DNA from: Isosphaeraceae bacterium
GTDB taxonomy: Bacteria > Planctomycetota > Planctomycetia > Isosphaerales > Isosphaeraceae
Direction of reading: 5' to 3'
Assembly (NCBI GenBank): GCA_031291845.1
Contig: JARLIH010000464.1
Location: forward strand, 1-49,910
Length of the DNA: 49,910 nt
A model generated the notes under the pieces. It ran no database searches. It saw nothing but the letters and a program-made list of their open reading frames with translations, and was not told the origin of the DNA. Below, one piece after another: positions 42,201 through 49,816 of this stretch (its first letter is position 1; every line of letters starts with the position of its first letter). A program made the translations under genes and the position numbers.

Positions 42201-44645
42201 GGCACCGGCAACCAAGCTGTGGAGAGCCGGCTCTACTACGTGCGCCCCTTGCGCGAAGGGGACAGCCTCTCGTATGAGTTCTACTACGAGCCGGGTGCTG
42301 TGATGGTCCACCCCGCGCTTGACCGCCTCACCTTCCTGCTCGAGCCCGAAGGGGTCCGGCTGCACTGGATCACCGACGGCGAGAACGAGTGGACCGGGCT
42401 GAAGCCGGGCAACAGCGTGGAAGACGCCTCGCTCCGCCAAGGGACCGACAAGCTGCCGCTCAAAGCCCGCGCGTGGAACGCCGCGAAGGTCGCGATCGTG
42501 AAGGGATCGGTGGTCGTCTCGCTCAACGGCGTCGAAGTCGCCCGCCGCGCGCTGGAGCCGAGCAACTCGCGCCAGTTCGGCTTCTTCCACTTCCGCGACC
42601 GCACGGCGGCCCAGGCCCGCAACGTCGTGCTGACGGGCTCGTGGGCCAAAGCCCTGCCCGCCGACCTGGCCGCTCGCGACGACGCGGCGACCGCCTCGCG
42701 TGGCGACCGGGTCGCCCGGCACGAGCTGCTCGGCGGCGAGGAGACGTTCGCCCGTTCCGCCGCCTCGATCCTGAAGGCCGCGCGTGCGTTGCCACCGGCC
42801 CAGCGGTACGAGCGGCTCGCCGCGTGGGTGCTCCCCCAGGACGGACGGCCCGACTACCGGCTCGGCGGCGTGTACACCCCGACCGACGCCGCCCCCCCCG
42901 TAGCCACGCCGGGCGTCGAGCCCCCGGACAACCTGGCCGAAGAGCGCCTGCACACCGGCGGTGTGATCGACGCCCCGGCCCTTCAACTCGTGGCCCTGGC
43001 CAAACAGCTCGGCAAGCTCGATGCGCTGGCCGCCCAGGTCGAGGCCGACACCAGTGAATGGGAGTCCGTCCGCCACGGCCGGCTCGCGCTGCTCGGCCTG
43101 ATCCACATCGCCCAGAAGCGCGACGACGACGCGCTGCAAGACCTGGCCCAACTGGCCGTCATGGCCCGCGCCCTCCCGCAGGACGCCCCGGTCTGGCGCC
43201 GTTGGCCCGAGCAGCTCGCGCAGTGGGCCGCGCTCGGCCGGCCCAAGCTGCGCCAGGTCCAGAAAGACCTGACGCAGGCCATGGTCGACCACTGGAACTA
43301 CATGAACGGCCACGGTGTCTGGGTCACGAACCGCGACCAGTGGGGCTTCTTCGTGATGTACTCGATCCGGCGCGGGCAGATGCTCGAAACGCCCCCCGCC
43401 CAGCGCGACGAGGGCGAAGCGGCCGTCCAACTGCCGCTCTGGTCGCGCGCCGAGCACGCCACCGCCAAGTCGCGCGCCATGGGCAGCCCCATCCCGCGCT
43501 GGTGGTTCGAGAACAACGCCCTCCACCACGGCCAGGGGCACCGCGAAGACTACCTGTACCTGAACGTCCCGATCCAGGGCGACTTCACGGTCGACTATGA
43601 GACCCAGGTGTTCGACGCCAACCAGATGCAGATCGCCTACGGCGCTGTGATGACGTTCACCCGGTGGGACCGCAAGGCCACCGACATCACCCAGTTCGGC
43701 AAACCCAAGCGCAGCCTGCCGATCGAGCCGCCGCTGAACGATACGAAGTGGGGCGAGTGGTATCCCGTGCGGCTCTCCGTCAAGGACAACACGTACAGCG
43801 TTTACGTCCAGGGCCGCAAGGTCTTCGAGGAGCCCTTGATCGGCACCCCCGACCCGTGGCTGGCGATCCACCAGCAGGTCCAGGGAAGCAGCGCGCTGCG
43901 CAACTTCCACTTCACGGGCAAGGTGACCGTCCCCGCCTCCATCGCACTCTCGACCCGGCAAGACCTCACCGGCTGGCTGGCCGACTATTACGAGGAACGC
44001 GTGGGCGCGGAAAACCCCTCCTGGACCAAGCAGGGCGAGGAGATCGTCGGCCTCAACCTCGGCTCCGACGACCCCCCGACGCACGACCGCTGGGGCAACG
44101 AAGACACCTCCAAGCTCGATCAGGCCGCCCGCATCGGCAGCAAGCAAGAGAGCCTCCTCCAGTATCACCGGCCGATGGTTGAAGACGGCGTCATGGATTA
44201 TGAATTCTTCTACGTCCCCGGCAAGACCCTCGTCCACCCCGCGCTCGACCGCCTGGCGCTCTTGGTGGACCCCGAAGGCATCAAGCTCCACTGGCTGACC
44301 GATGGCAAGTACGACCGCACCGGGCTATCTCCGGCCAACGTCGCCGTCGAAGCCAAGAGCCGCCGCGGCCCGTCGCCCTTGCCCTTGAAGCCGAACGCCT
44401 GGAACCGCATGAGCCTCGCCCTCAAGGGGAACACACTCACGCTGACCCTCAACGGCGAGTTGGTTTTTGAGCGCTCCCTCGAAGCGACCAACCAGCGCAC
44501 CTTCGGCTTCTTCCACTACGCCGACGAGACCGAAGCGCGGGTCCGCAACGTCGTCTACCGCGGCGAGTGGCCCAAGCAATTGCCGGCCGAGTTCTACCCC
44601 GGCCAAGGGGCCGAGCCGGTCGGCGTGGGGCTGAACCGACAGTAA
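33201..44645 (+). CDS. Giant secreted TPR protein with two C-terminal DUF1583-like modules, 3,814 aa
   Basis: A signal peptide is visible (RTPILLGLCGYVVVAASLAG...ARA, cleavage before Q). Residues ~45 to ~2,500 are mostly helical TPR-type repeats (for example ALAKKATDPYRKTQF, YYEYLGEYYHHLKKTKEAME), with an (Asn)5 run at 2296-2300. The C-terminus holds two tandem modules: ~2581-3200 and ~3201-3814. Each has a helical lead (RYERLKAW / RYERLAAW) and two beta-sandwich, lectin-like parts with near-identical lines such as HPALDRLTFLLEPEGVRLHW and HPALDRLALLVDPEGIKLHW. I recall this C-terminal type as planctomycete DUF1583. A scaffold or surface-assembly role is inference. ATG 33201 has GAAGGGCGGG immediately upstream; ATG 33207 is an alternative. 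Confidence 0.9.
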   Translation: MDMSRTPILLGLCGYVVVAASLAGRTPEARAQKAAADAADADEGRERQTMERFLAILEKNPRRGTALDRVYGYHVERGSLETFLKTYQERAAKDPKDGNAWLLLGLLEAQRGRDAAAVAALKKAEETRADDPLASFYLGQALVLIGQPDAAAEALERAIDRKPGRADLLPIFQALGRVHQRAYHTQKALEVWNRLEALFPDDARVQEQIASTLAEENDPARALPRYEALAKKATDPYRKTQFRMDAADLKVRLNKQKEALADFESLLGQLNPDSWLYREVRRRIEEVFLRNDDQAGLATYYETYLKQAPEDVEAMARLGRTLAALGRAKEAQGWFDKAVKLAPSRKELRLALVDQLVQEKKFTEAAAQYEAMAKTDPSNPDLIREWGRLLLKDTGRPEAERKQAAAAVWRKLVEAKPNDAPTAVLVADLFRQAEMADEAVALYQKAIALAPEAPQYYEYLGEYYHHLKKTKEAMETWGKIADGKNRTAKNLGRLAEVLSGFGYTKEALVPSAEACTLGPDEFDLQLKYAELLLQTEKYDDTLKQLDAAAKAADDVEQSEAVLTLQIKTFEASEQLEKRIDALKAELDAGRDATGERWRRLARYYEAGSRLPEATVAIGKSVALDAKSVPSWTAYARVHEASGDFGGAVEAYRKLAGLDRRALTEYLTQVAKLESKLGRRDAALKAGREVLAAAPGNPESYQFFSELCTQLGEVDEGLDALRRAVRVNPNDNKALMTLGEALAREFRTEEAIELYWRAFEKAPDLDNRLGIVARLTDLYLQRNQFDRLVARLEREEREAKQPREMSICLAQAYQSSGDYGAARAQMERLLAANPRDTALLQQLSSLAETDGDLANAAKYQRQLNDVAPSDESSARLAQLYLRAGEASEAEAIWTRMASGKQETHRILQTIENLLGSDKAQTAQGVAERLLRDHPDLWDGLYLEGVTLAKLEKPDEAAKRFRALLDLRVDEDEESEEVKAAKKTKIGRPAGTNKGTAMRRQSRYAQPQQVQVPPIQTRIQSVWQIRQATGLESRDYYNGGMNRQPVWTPADFGQARVAALGWLLQFAQKKDKIDALVQDFRDAKVKAPRDARKLWDWYYLCLLRQENGETHDAALALSRLNSGDPISLWVYLTSLPARAVQTGQPQQQETSDEDETEVVDKTPPLPADELDHALATYRTLKARRPDLADISVISAISIELRRAQRKDESQRLYEESIAARDDLGSISAGMALATQRHDVKTMLALADRYVQREGNALNAQGMNAFTSSFIQLMAQRSKAKAHADVLMILDHYFDWYDQPDAAARRLRAQHASSAMPGQTNQVQFNMQFGKNYQWVTVAYPLPNAYFDTNAIQMLRAAFEVFKRDDLLSDLQAHARQRVDKAPEADRLYELLAQSYLQWWADDRDESIRTLTRAADLTKGDPDLRLGLAEIRAERGETEDALAAVDAIDATDQKTMQRREIMALRFAVLAGNVARARLASERLFNLRLDTNLQVQLAAQMHQLGMHDLAEAVLARARRRAGSNIDTLVGLMQQYQRQNKMDVAVQVAHQILRRAPARAFNPYQDQNDTAHREAIQVLARSGKLQELIDRVEAQLKTSPNSVQLLQTLADYHKAANEPAKAKAALERIAALRADDAQLRYQMGMDLIRAGDSAAAVVHLKAAITKEPSLFGYRYWEIENAFQQAGKSDDLAAIFDTIDLKKLGNYWSVQQLVQRLFQEEKTRDRAMKLFRKMWKAFPNERSQLISNLYSDEAWRQPEMYDYVREAIIPGPTQKLISRWAGLDQIHAWGGGGQVYGVTEHLLGAAEKQNKLDALTAEITAAVKRVPEWTAGEALLALIKVRKGKIDDAKKDLEAILAKDTKKEPIPVNSRILIGQQIENHAPLEPIAIALYEKAFKQEYDQNGLDYEYHPVRRLVALYRKKGRAAEARDIVLTFAKKPDNTNWGDPNYAAYRKVESTIAIGQELLDLGFPADAVPLYNEVLSKPDTLRLLANYGNQEYITKQLREGMSRGLRGLDEKTLAPTLRSLLKPGPGREGQAVDLVLLVYPRELDRARVMSLFAEALHTAAKKPELVAEVRATLADLAKKRADDLSVLIAQALAASAFEGSPGAFDEAAARLLKQAESTPLETLAEGTRANARQRAEAGTRLGLWLVARDCWTRAEARKTGDRLAAIALEGARRQADPVWSLAMLREWGQVAIDRGDTAESERLWGQMLEQTLAVPATGTTPAPAGEKSKTGTPKAATLAMTLDRFELAAQVAKAAARRGLSALSLHAVHEALRGGPPVVPLAINENRGGMVIQRNNNNNDQTDTTARTVEERLADLDITWERLQAPPAAVYETLRDAVLPESRPAEIFLYPRPLDQSVSHPRSVAGQLARWAVRADRVADLKKRIDARRGQPLAELEADVLTALLGLAASDPGISVPALEALGARLKKDSLQTTAERACLAGLPALGGAKTGAAALPVIERAVANLSGRSGTEPLAGLQLALAQAHYDAGQANAGRKNVQEYQAVLMRTMPNYGGDYGLYVRKQNLQKAAAEFARFGQWADALDVLGQFVDAPAYRGGDPTIGNVLTMLARELSKAPAAERYERLKAWTMPAPNRQSIRLLASLVPLDVPPAPFGSFPTSAFDDGVVSTAGMLIAAAREADKIDELAREAQALADRRLENAEPLLILAQIARELSPAMKPRINARVAQLKEMLDKRQAGPVRWSDVLVLRACLRDRALWHHPAEELTGLLVREAQNNQNWAFLALLRRGWSLNQVVRSGGSSTLASSEPGLTHWHAATMASAEQHAGGFPPAWWAESEGYIRHITGQGDQSLLFDLPLTGTFEFSVDAWNGGWAEGHAGYGGLVFEPNNQGVSSGVFPFGRSERVNLPSHFIAGDEFNRLTVQVEPGEVRYLVNGHLFYRDTDPSPTAPWLTIFCSRERQSTFRNPTVTGSPTIPREVALSHGDRLEGWSAAFFGQSQPPRRSLSEGDPKREVVASEAVLDQYDWSSRDGVIQCRRTEPGTGNQAVESRLYYVRPLREGDSLSYEFYYEPGAVMVHPALDRLTFLLEPEGVRLHWITDGENEWTGLKPGNSVEDASLRQGTDKLPLKARAWNAAKVAIVKGSVVVSLNGVEVARRALEPSNSRQFGFFHFRDRTAAQARNVVLTGSWAKALPADLAARDDAATASRGDRVARHELLGGEETFARSAASILKAARALPPAQRYERLAAWVLPQDGRPDYRLGGVYTPTDAAPPVATPGVEPPDNLAEERLHTGGVIDAPALQLVALAKQLGKLDALAAQVEADTSEWESVRHGRLALLGLIHIAQKRDDDALQDLAQLAVMARALPQDAPVWRRWPEQLAQWAALGRPKLRQVQKDLTQAMVDHWNYMNGHGVWVTNRDQWGFFVMYSIRRGQMLETPPAQRDEGEAAVQLPLWSRAEHATAKSRAMGSPIPRWWFENNALHHGQGHREDYLYLNVPIQGDFTVDYETQVFDANQMQIAYGAVMTFTRWDRKATDITQFGKPKRSLPIEPPLNDTKWGEWYPVRLSVKDNTYSVYVQGRKVFEEPLIGTPDPWLAIHQQVQGSSALRNFHFTGKVTVPASIALSTRQDLTGWLADYYEERVGAENPSWTKQGEEIVGLNLGSDDPPTHDRWGNEDTSKLDQAARIGSKQESLLQYHRPMVEDGVMDYEFFYVPGKTLVHPALDRLALLVDPEGIKLHWLTDGKYDRTGLSPANVAVEAKSRRGPSPLPLKPNAWNRMSLALKGNTLTLTLNGELVFERSLEATNQRTFGFFHYADETEARVRNVVYRGEWPKQLPAEFYPGQGAEPVGVGLNRQ
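40086..40100 (+). repeat. (AAC)5 microsatellite in the giant gene
   Basis: Five consecutive AAC codons encode Asn 2296-2300 in a polar linker (VIQRN...NDQTDTT). It marks a flexible interdomain stretch and a site prone to slippage in multiples of three. Confidence 0.9.
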
Positions 44646-44846
44646 AAAGCGTCTCGTGGGGTGCACGGACCGCGCCCCACAAGACATGGGCGTCAAAGGC
44701 GATTGCGGGGCCATCGCGAGGCGTCCACCGCCGAACGATACCGCGCGCTGGTCGACTCGGTGCGGGAGGTTTTTGGTGTTTTCGGTGTTTCTGGCGAGGG
44801 ATCCGCGACGATTTGGAGCGGCTAACGGCCGGATTGCGCATGCCAC

Positions 44847-44917
44847 GTCTGAGCCCGGAGCGCGAGCGACGGGAATCCGCATCGCGCACACCCGTCGCTC
44901 GCGCTCCGGGCTCAGAC
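44847..44917. repeat. 27-bp perfect inverted repeat
   Basis: The left arm 44847-44873 starts GTCTGAGCCCGGAGCGCG and ends AGCGACGGG. The right arm 44891-44917 is its exact reverse complement, with a 17-nt loop. This is a very stable hairpin 200 bp after the giant gene. The arm contains the CCCGTCGCTCGCGCTCCGGG motif that I recall as a dispersed planctomycete repeat; it may also act as terminator. Confidence 0.9.
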
Positions 44918-46335
44918 CGCTCGTGCTCCCGCCGATGCGCAACGCAACAGTGAGGCGCTCTAGACACCCAACATGCCCGAATACCGCCGCCGTTTCCTCC
45001 CCGAGAGCCATGACGACGCCGAATGGCGTCGTACCCACCTGCGGTCGGAGGCCGACGATCGGCCCTGGCAACGAATGCGCCAAATGCGGTGCGGTGGGCC
45101 TGGCGCCGGCGCTCCGGCCCACCCTACGAAACTCGCTCGAAGCAAACTCGGAAACGGAATCCCGGCCCATTCCTTTGCACCCTGAGCATCGGCCAACCCA
45201 CGACCAGTCGCCACCACGCGCCGGACGCTTCAGCGCGGGTGTAACCCGTGCCCGAGCACCCCGACACCGTACATGCTTTTCTTGTCATTTCTCGTAATTT
45301 CTTGTATTGCTGTAAGTCCTTGTACCGTACCACAAGTCCCGATTTTTTTGATTCTCGGGCGTGAATGGCTTCTCGAACCGCGGCACCACCCTTCCGCCTG
45401 AAGCCGGGAGGCTAATGCCCGGTCGCGCCGGCGGCGGAAACCCGGGGCGTCGACGTTTTGAACCACGCTCGTGCCTCTGCTGTCGCTGGCGGCCTCTGAC
45501 CCCTTCTCGGGATGTCGCGCCCACTCCGCCGCGCTGAGCGCGCAGCACGACGCGCAGTCCGCTCGGCTGATCGTGCAACTCTCTTCGGCCACGTTCGCTG
45601 GTGTTGGGTGAAGCATCTCGACCCCAGCTTTCCCGCAAGAGGATTCCGCGCGCCGCATACAAGTATACAGACGACCACCATAGGACGCACGAGGGGTGAC
45701 GAATGTTCGGTCGGATTTTGGAATTCTCCGGGGCTGGTTGGACAACAGCCGCAATCCACAGCGGTATGGGAAAGCGTCCAACGGAATTCGGTAAGCGCTC
45801 GTCAGTTGGTGCGCTGCGGCAAGCAGTGCGGCCGATCGGCGTCGCAAGTCGCTCCTGCCCTCACCGCAGGCCGGCCCATCACGCTTGAGCCGGTCGTCCG
45901 GGCGCGCCGGTGGGGCGGGCGGATGCGTGGCCCTCCCGAGCCGCTTTGGAATCAGGTATACGGATTTCGCGGATTTCCGTCTTGACTGAAAAATCGGTGA
46001 CGTGTGGGAAGATTTCGGCCACGCACTAAATGTGAGTAGACTGCGAAGCTTGGGACGAGGTCCGCAACTCAAAGCTGCTGCCCGGACTACGCTGTTCGCT
46101 TAAGTTTTGTGCCTGGCCACTATCTCCCCGAAGAATTCTCGGGCACTTGTCGTTGGATTACGACGAAGCCTGGATATCAGGTCTTCTGCCTTCGACGCTC
46201 GATGATCCCTCCGTCGGACGGAAACACACTCGCTGGCACCCAGTCATTCTGATCGATGAAACCTCCACGGCCACCGAGACGCTCGTTCCGTCCCGCAGGC
46301 GCCGCGCCCGCGCGATGCACATCGTCCCCGGTACA

Positions 46336-46347
46336 GTACAATTGTAC
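46336..46347. promoter_or_regulatory. 12-bp perfect palindrome, operator-like
   Basis: GTACAATTGTAC is perfectly self-complementary, AT-centred, and stands out in this region. It resembles a dimeric-regulator operator such as those of antitoxins or XRE proteins, but no intact regulated gene adjoins it. Confidence 0.3.
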
Positions 46348-46535
46348 ACTACCCGTCAAGAGGGGTCACGCGAATTGACTCTGGGTTGCGCGCAACCGCC
46401 CGGCGAGGAAGTGGCAAACTGTCCGTAGAGCGCCCGTTGGTTCGTGCGTCGTTACCGGCCCGAGACTGGTGCCGCGGTGCGCCTCGGAATCCTTGAGGAG
46501 AGTGGTCGAGTCAAAGTGGGGCCTGCCAAGGCGCG

Positions 46536-46714
46536 TTGCGTGTCCATTCATTCCCTGTTTCCGGGTGACGGCGATCACCGACTTGCTCACGCAGGGCGTG
46601 CCGCTGGAAGATGTCCAGTACCTTGCCGGACACGCGGAACCGAGAACGACCGGGCTTTACGACCGGCGGCAGAAAAAGGTGATGCGGAATATCGTCGAGC
46701 GGATTTCGAAATAG
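46536..46714 (+). pseudogene. Tyrosine recombinase C-terminal remnant, frameshifted
   Basis: The frame ending at 46714 reads VTAITDLLTQGVPLEDVQYL, GHAEPRTTGLYDRR and RNIVERISK, the C-terminal catalytic part of a phage-type integrase with its His and Tyr. The preceding HS-[LF]-R box with the active-site Arg is broken: CATTCCCTG is followed by an apparent four-base insertion (TTTC) before CGGGTGACGGCG. H-S and R-V-T therefore lie in different frames. No N-terminal part is recognisable upstream. It is a dead fragment, probably the mobility gene of the island that holds the neighbouring restriction gene. Confidence 0.8.
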
Positions 46715-46772
46715 CCAGGCCGATGCATTGGTATAAGTGTCGAGAAAATCCCATTCATCGCCGAGCACTCAG

Positions 46773-49544
46773 TCAGGACTCGTTTTCCTTCGTCTTCTTC
46801 TGTCTCTTAGGCTTAGGTTTCTTCTCCAGATTCGCGGTCAGCGGAGCCATTAGAGCCTCGTACATCTCAAACAGATATTCTCCGCGTACCCGATCGCTCC
46901 CGAATGGGTTAGAGCGATAGCAGGCATCAACGACGCGGTCCAGTGCCGCGTGCGCCCTCGAAAGGCTTGCCGGCATGGTAAGTGGGTCGTACAGAGCGGC
47001 AGGCGACGATCCTGCGTAACTGTCGCGGACATCGAGCACTGCCTGTGCTTTCACTTCCACCGCCGCTTTCTGCTTATCTGTCGGTGATGGCGGCCACGGA
47101 AAGTTGTTATAGACCAATTCGTTTGAGTATCTGTAGTCAGATTTGATTCGCCCACACACTATCTTCACCCAAGCCATATGTATGGCGGAGTGCAACACCC
47201 CGAAATGGTAAAGCGTGGCATTTTCAATAAATAAACAACTATCGCCTATAATGTTGGTTGGCTCATAGTACGCCATCGGAATATACCGACGCGCTTCGCC
47301 TGTGTGCCTTGGTACGAGTATAAAACGTGTGCTTGGCTGGCGGATCTCGCCAAACATCGCCGGTGTCAATGCGAGTTGCCGCGTCGTTGGCCGTGTGCTC
47401 GCCTCCCGGAATTCTCGCACACGACGTACCCGTTCGCGAACGTCGGGAAGCGAGCGAATCACGTCGGGTGGTACGTCCTTCAGCCATAGGCACCAACGTC
47501 GGATGCCATGGATATACTCTCGGGTGCTCAAAAAAGGACGCATCAGCTCTGCGGCCTTCGGATTGGCAGCGAGGAACGCCGTTTTATCCTCATCGGTAAA
47601 GAGGTAATTGCCATCATCGTTCGGCATATTGCCGAAACGTATCGCAGGGACATTACACAAGGGCTGACGGCGGCTTTGGAGGACGGTATTAGTGCCCTCG
47701 ATTAAGTAGGGATTGATATGCCGGGCCTGGACAATGACAGGATTGTCAGCGTTTTGCTCATAATCCCAGATCAGCTTGCCCGGCCGGTCGTATTGCCCGA
47801 ACCCTATAATCACGACATGTACATGAGCTGCACCGCGGGCTTCGCTCTGCCAATTAAACGTACGATGAGCGAAATGGATGTGGATATTCGCGGCCCAAAG
47901 CGACGGCCAGAGTAAACCGGGCTGTTCGCCCTGCGTTATCGAATTCGTTGAGACGAAAGCCACGCGGATCTGAGAGCCGTTAATATAGGTGGCTGCCCGT
48001 GTGTACCAGCAGCAAACGTAATCCAGCTCACCGGAGCGTTGCCCAAAGACATGCTCCATGTCAGCCTGTTGCTCGCGATTGCGGGCCTTCTTTCCAACAA
48101 ACGGCGGGTTTCCTAAGACATAGGAGCAGTCATCCGCCGGCAGCACTTCTTCCCAGTTGATGCGAAGTGCGTTGGCGTGCCTGATCGTCGCACTCTTTCG
48201 CAAGGGCAGCCGGACAAAATATTGCCCGAATGCCGCTGACAGTCTTTGGTTCATCTGGTGGTCAACCAACCACATCGCAACCTCGGCGATCCGTGCCGGG
48301 AACTCGTTGATTTCGATGCCAAACATGGCGTCGACATCGACACACGACAAATTGTGTATATCGATCACCTGTTGACCGCCGTGGAGAGCCTTGAGAACGT
48401 CAAGTTCTAAGAGGCGAAGTTCGCGGTAAGTCACGACAAGGAAATTGCCGCACCCACACGCGGGATCAAGAAAACGCAGGCCGCCAAGCTTGTCGTGAAA
48501 AGCCTTAAGCCGGTTTTTGTTGCCTTTTGCTTTCTCGAAGTCTTCCCTCAGTTCGTTCAGGAAAAGCGATCGCACAACCTTAAGAATGTCACGCTCGCTA
48601 GTGTAGTGAGCACCAACTTGCCGACGTTCCTTCGGCTGCATGACGCTCTGAAATAGCGATCCGAAAACAGCAGGGGAAATCTCTGACCAGTCGAAGTGGG
48701 TGCAGCGTATCAACTGGTCCCGCATCGTGCGGTTGAACTCGGCGAAGGGCAGTCGCTCTCGAAACAGCTCGCCGTTCACGTGCGGTAGGTCGGCCAAGTC
48801 CTCGACCAGGTTTTTCTGCCGCTTGTTCTCCTCGGAATCGAGCACGTGGAAGAAGCGTTCTAGATGAATGCCAAGGTCGGAGCCATCGACGCGTGTGTGG
48901 TTTTGTAGATATAAGGAGAATGCATCGCGTTCAAAAATGCCGGTCTTGTCTGCAAAAAGGCAAAAGAGGATTCGCACCAAGAAGCGTTCCAGCTCATGCC
49001 CGGCATAGCCACCGTCTTCGAGAGCATCGTGTAAATCACCAAGCAGCTCAACCGCACGGATGTTGATCGGGTCTTCCGGCTCCAGTGAATGTTGCTTGTA
49101 GCCGGGAATGAATGCGAAGGCGTCGACGTGTTTATAAAGGTTGGCGATTGAAAACGCGACCGTGTCATCGGCTTCGAGATCGTGCAGTGCAAAACTTGCG
49201 AAGTCGGACACGACAATATAACGGGGTATTTCGTCGTCGCGACCAGCGTCCTTTAGACCCCGGATGTATTCCATAGCCTGACTGTTTGCTTTGTCCAGGG
49301 ACTTGCCACGGCTCTTATGCTCTACGAGGAGTGTGCCGGGCCAAAATAGATCGATAAAGGCCCAGTTGCCGGCGAGATTCTTGACGGGCTCTTCGAAGCT
49401 GGCCACTGTCCGACGCTTAACGCCGAATACGCTGAAGAATTCGTTCCAGAAGCTCTGGGCCTCGGAATCCTCGCTTGTTTCGCCGGCCCATTCTTTGGCG
49501 AAGGCGTGGGCGTTATGGCGAATTTCATTCCAGGAGAGTGGCAT
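46773..49544 (-). CDS. Type IIL (MmeI-like) restriction-modification enzyme, 923 aa
   Basis: One chain joins nuclease, methyltransferase and target recognition. A PD-(D/E)xK-like site is at D65 (FIDLFWPG) and E75-H-K77 (LLVEHKSRG). Residues ~305-316 give the family mark ERRQVGAHYTS. The SAM motif is FLDPACGCGNFLV (~358-370, Cys where Ser is usual) and the adenine-MTase motif IV is NPPF (479-482). The C-terminal ~350 residues should hold the target-recognition domain, followed by a Lys-rich tail (EKKPKPKRQKKTKENES). Such enzymes methylate one strand and cut nearby. The gene is visibly AT-richer than the core window and lies beside an integrase remnant, suggesting horizontal gain. Confidence 0.9.
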   Translation of the reverse strand: MPLSWNEIRHNAHAFAKEWAGETSEDSEAQSFWNEFFSVFGVKRRTVASFEEPVKNLAGNWAFIDLFWPGTLLVEHKSRGKSLDKANSQAMEYIRGLKDAGRDDEIPRYIVVSDFASFALHDLEADDTVAFSIANLYKHVDAFAFIPGYKQHSLEPEDPINIRAVELLGDLHDALEDGGYAGHELERFLVRILFCLFADKTGIFERDAFSLYLQNHTRVDGSDLGIHLERFFHVLDSEENKRQKNLVEDLADLPHVNGELFRERLPFAEFNRTMRDQLIRCTHFDWSEISPAVFGSLFQSVMQPKERRQVGAHYTSERDILKVVRSLFLNELREDFEKAKGNKNRLKAFHDKLGGLRFLDPACGCGNFLVVTYRELRLLELDVLKALHGGQQVIDIHNLSCVDVDAMFGIEINEFPARIAEVAMWLVDHQMNQRLSAAFGQYFVRLPLRKSATIRHANALRINWEEVLPADDCSYVLGNPPFVGKKARNREQQADMEHVFGQRSGELDYVCCWYTRAATYINGSQIRVAFVSTNSITQGEQPGLLWPSLWAANIHIHFAHRTFNWQSEARGAAHVHVVIIGFGQYDRPGKLIWDYEQNADNPVIVQARHINPYLIEGTNTVLQSRRQPLCNVPAIRFGNMPNDDGNYLFTDEDKTAFLAANPKAAELMRPFLSTREYIHGIRRWCLWLKDVPPDVIRSLPDVRERVRRVREFREASTRPTTRQLALTPAMFGEIRQPSTRFILVPRHTGEARRYIPMAYYEPTNIIGDSCLFIENATLYHFGVLHSAIHMAWVKIVCGRIKSDYRYSNELVYNNFPWPPSPTDKQKAAVEVKAQAVLDVRDSYAGSSPAALYDPLTMPASLSRAHAALDRVVDACYRSNPFGSDRVRGEYLFEMYEALMAPLTANLEKKPKPKRQKKTKENES

Positions 49545-49783
49545 AGGAATCTCAGGCGTTCGGTGGTAGGGAGTGGGAGCAGGCTGGTGTCCAGAAGTGT
49601 GATTACTTTACTTAAAAAACTGGCTGAGGCAAGGTGGGATCACGCCATTGGCGGCGATTGTCAAGAGTTGCGATCGGAACGGCTCGGGGTTGAAAAGCTA
49701 TGCGGCAAAAGGCATCAGACGTGAATGGCACGAGGATAAGCTAACTCGTTTTGTGCGTTCGCATTCCGGCAGACCAGGAAAAG

Positions 49784-49816
49784 GTGTCAGGAACCGAAAC
49801 GGTGTGTCAGGAACCG
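49784..49816. repeat. Two direct copies of GTGTCAGGAACCG
   Basis: GTGTCAGGAACCG occurs at 49784-49796 and 49804-49816; the second copy overlaps the transposase stop. GGTGTCAGGAACC-type sequence is what I recall flanking REP-associated tyrosine transposase genes, so these are plausible terminal recognition sites. Confidence 0.65.

Larger units (their letters stand above)
44646..46535. other. 1.9-kb gene-poor region, decayed island edge
   Basis: No frame is convincing. It begins with a large inverted repeat (44847-44917). From ~45,270 the sequence turns AT-richer, with CTTGT repeated at ~45,279-45,328 and a matching CAAGT, then CCCGATTTTTTTGATTC TCGGG-type pairing at 45,338-45,360. A 280-codon minus-strand frame (45230-46072) is mixed and basic and looks like decayed integrase-type DNA rather than a live gene. 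ATG-rich frames near 46,150-46,430 are likewise unsupported. Confidence 0.5.

Noticed and set aside
33210..44291. A 3,693-codon open frame antisense to the giant TPR gene
   Set aside because: Its codons are the exact reverse complements of the sense codons (boundaries coincide), so it is open simply because the sense gene avoids TTA, CTA and TCA, which are rare at high GC. It ends where a CTA Leu codon appears at 44325. There is no ribosome site or domain.
45230..46072. 280-codon minus-strand frame in the island edge
   Set aside because: No ribosome site, mixed codon bias and no intact domain. It may contain decayed mobile-element DNA but cannot be called a gene.
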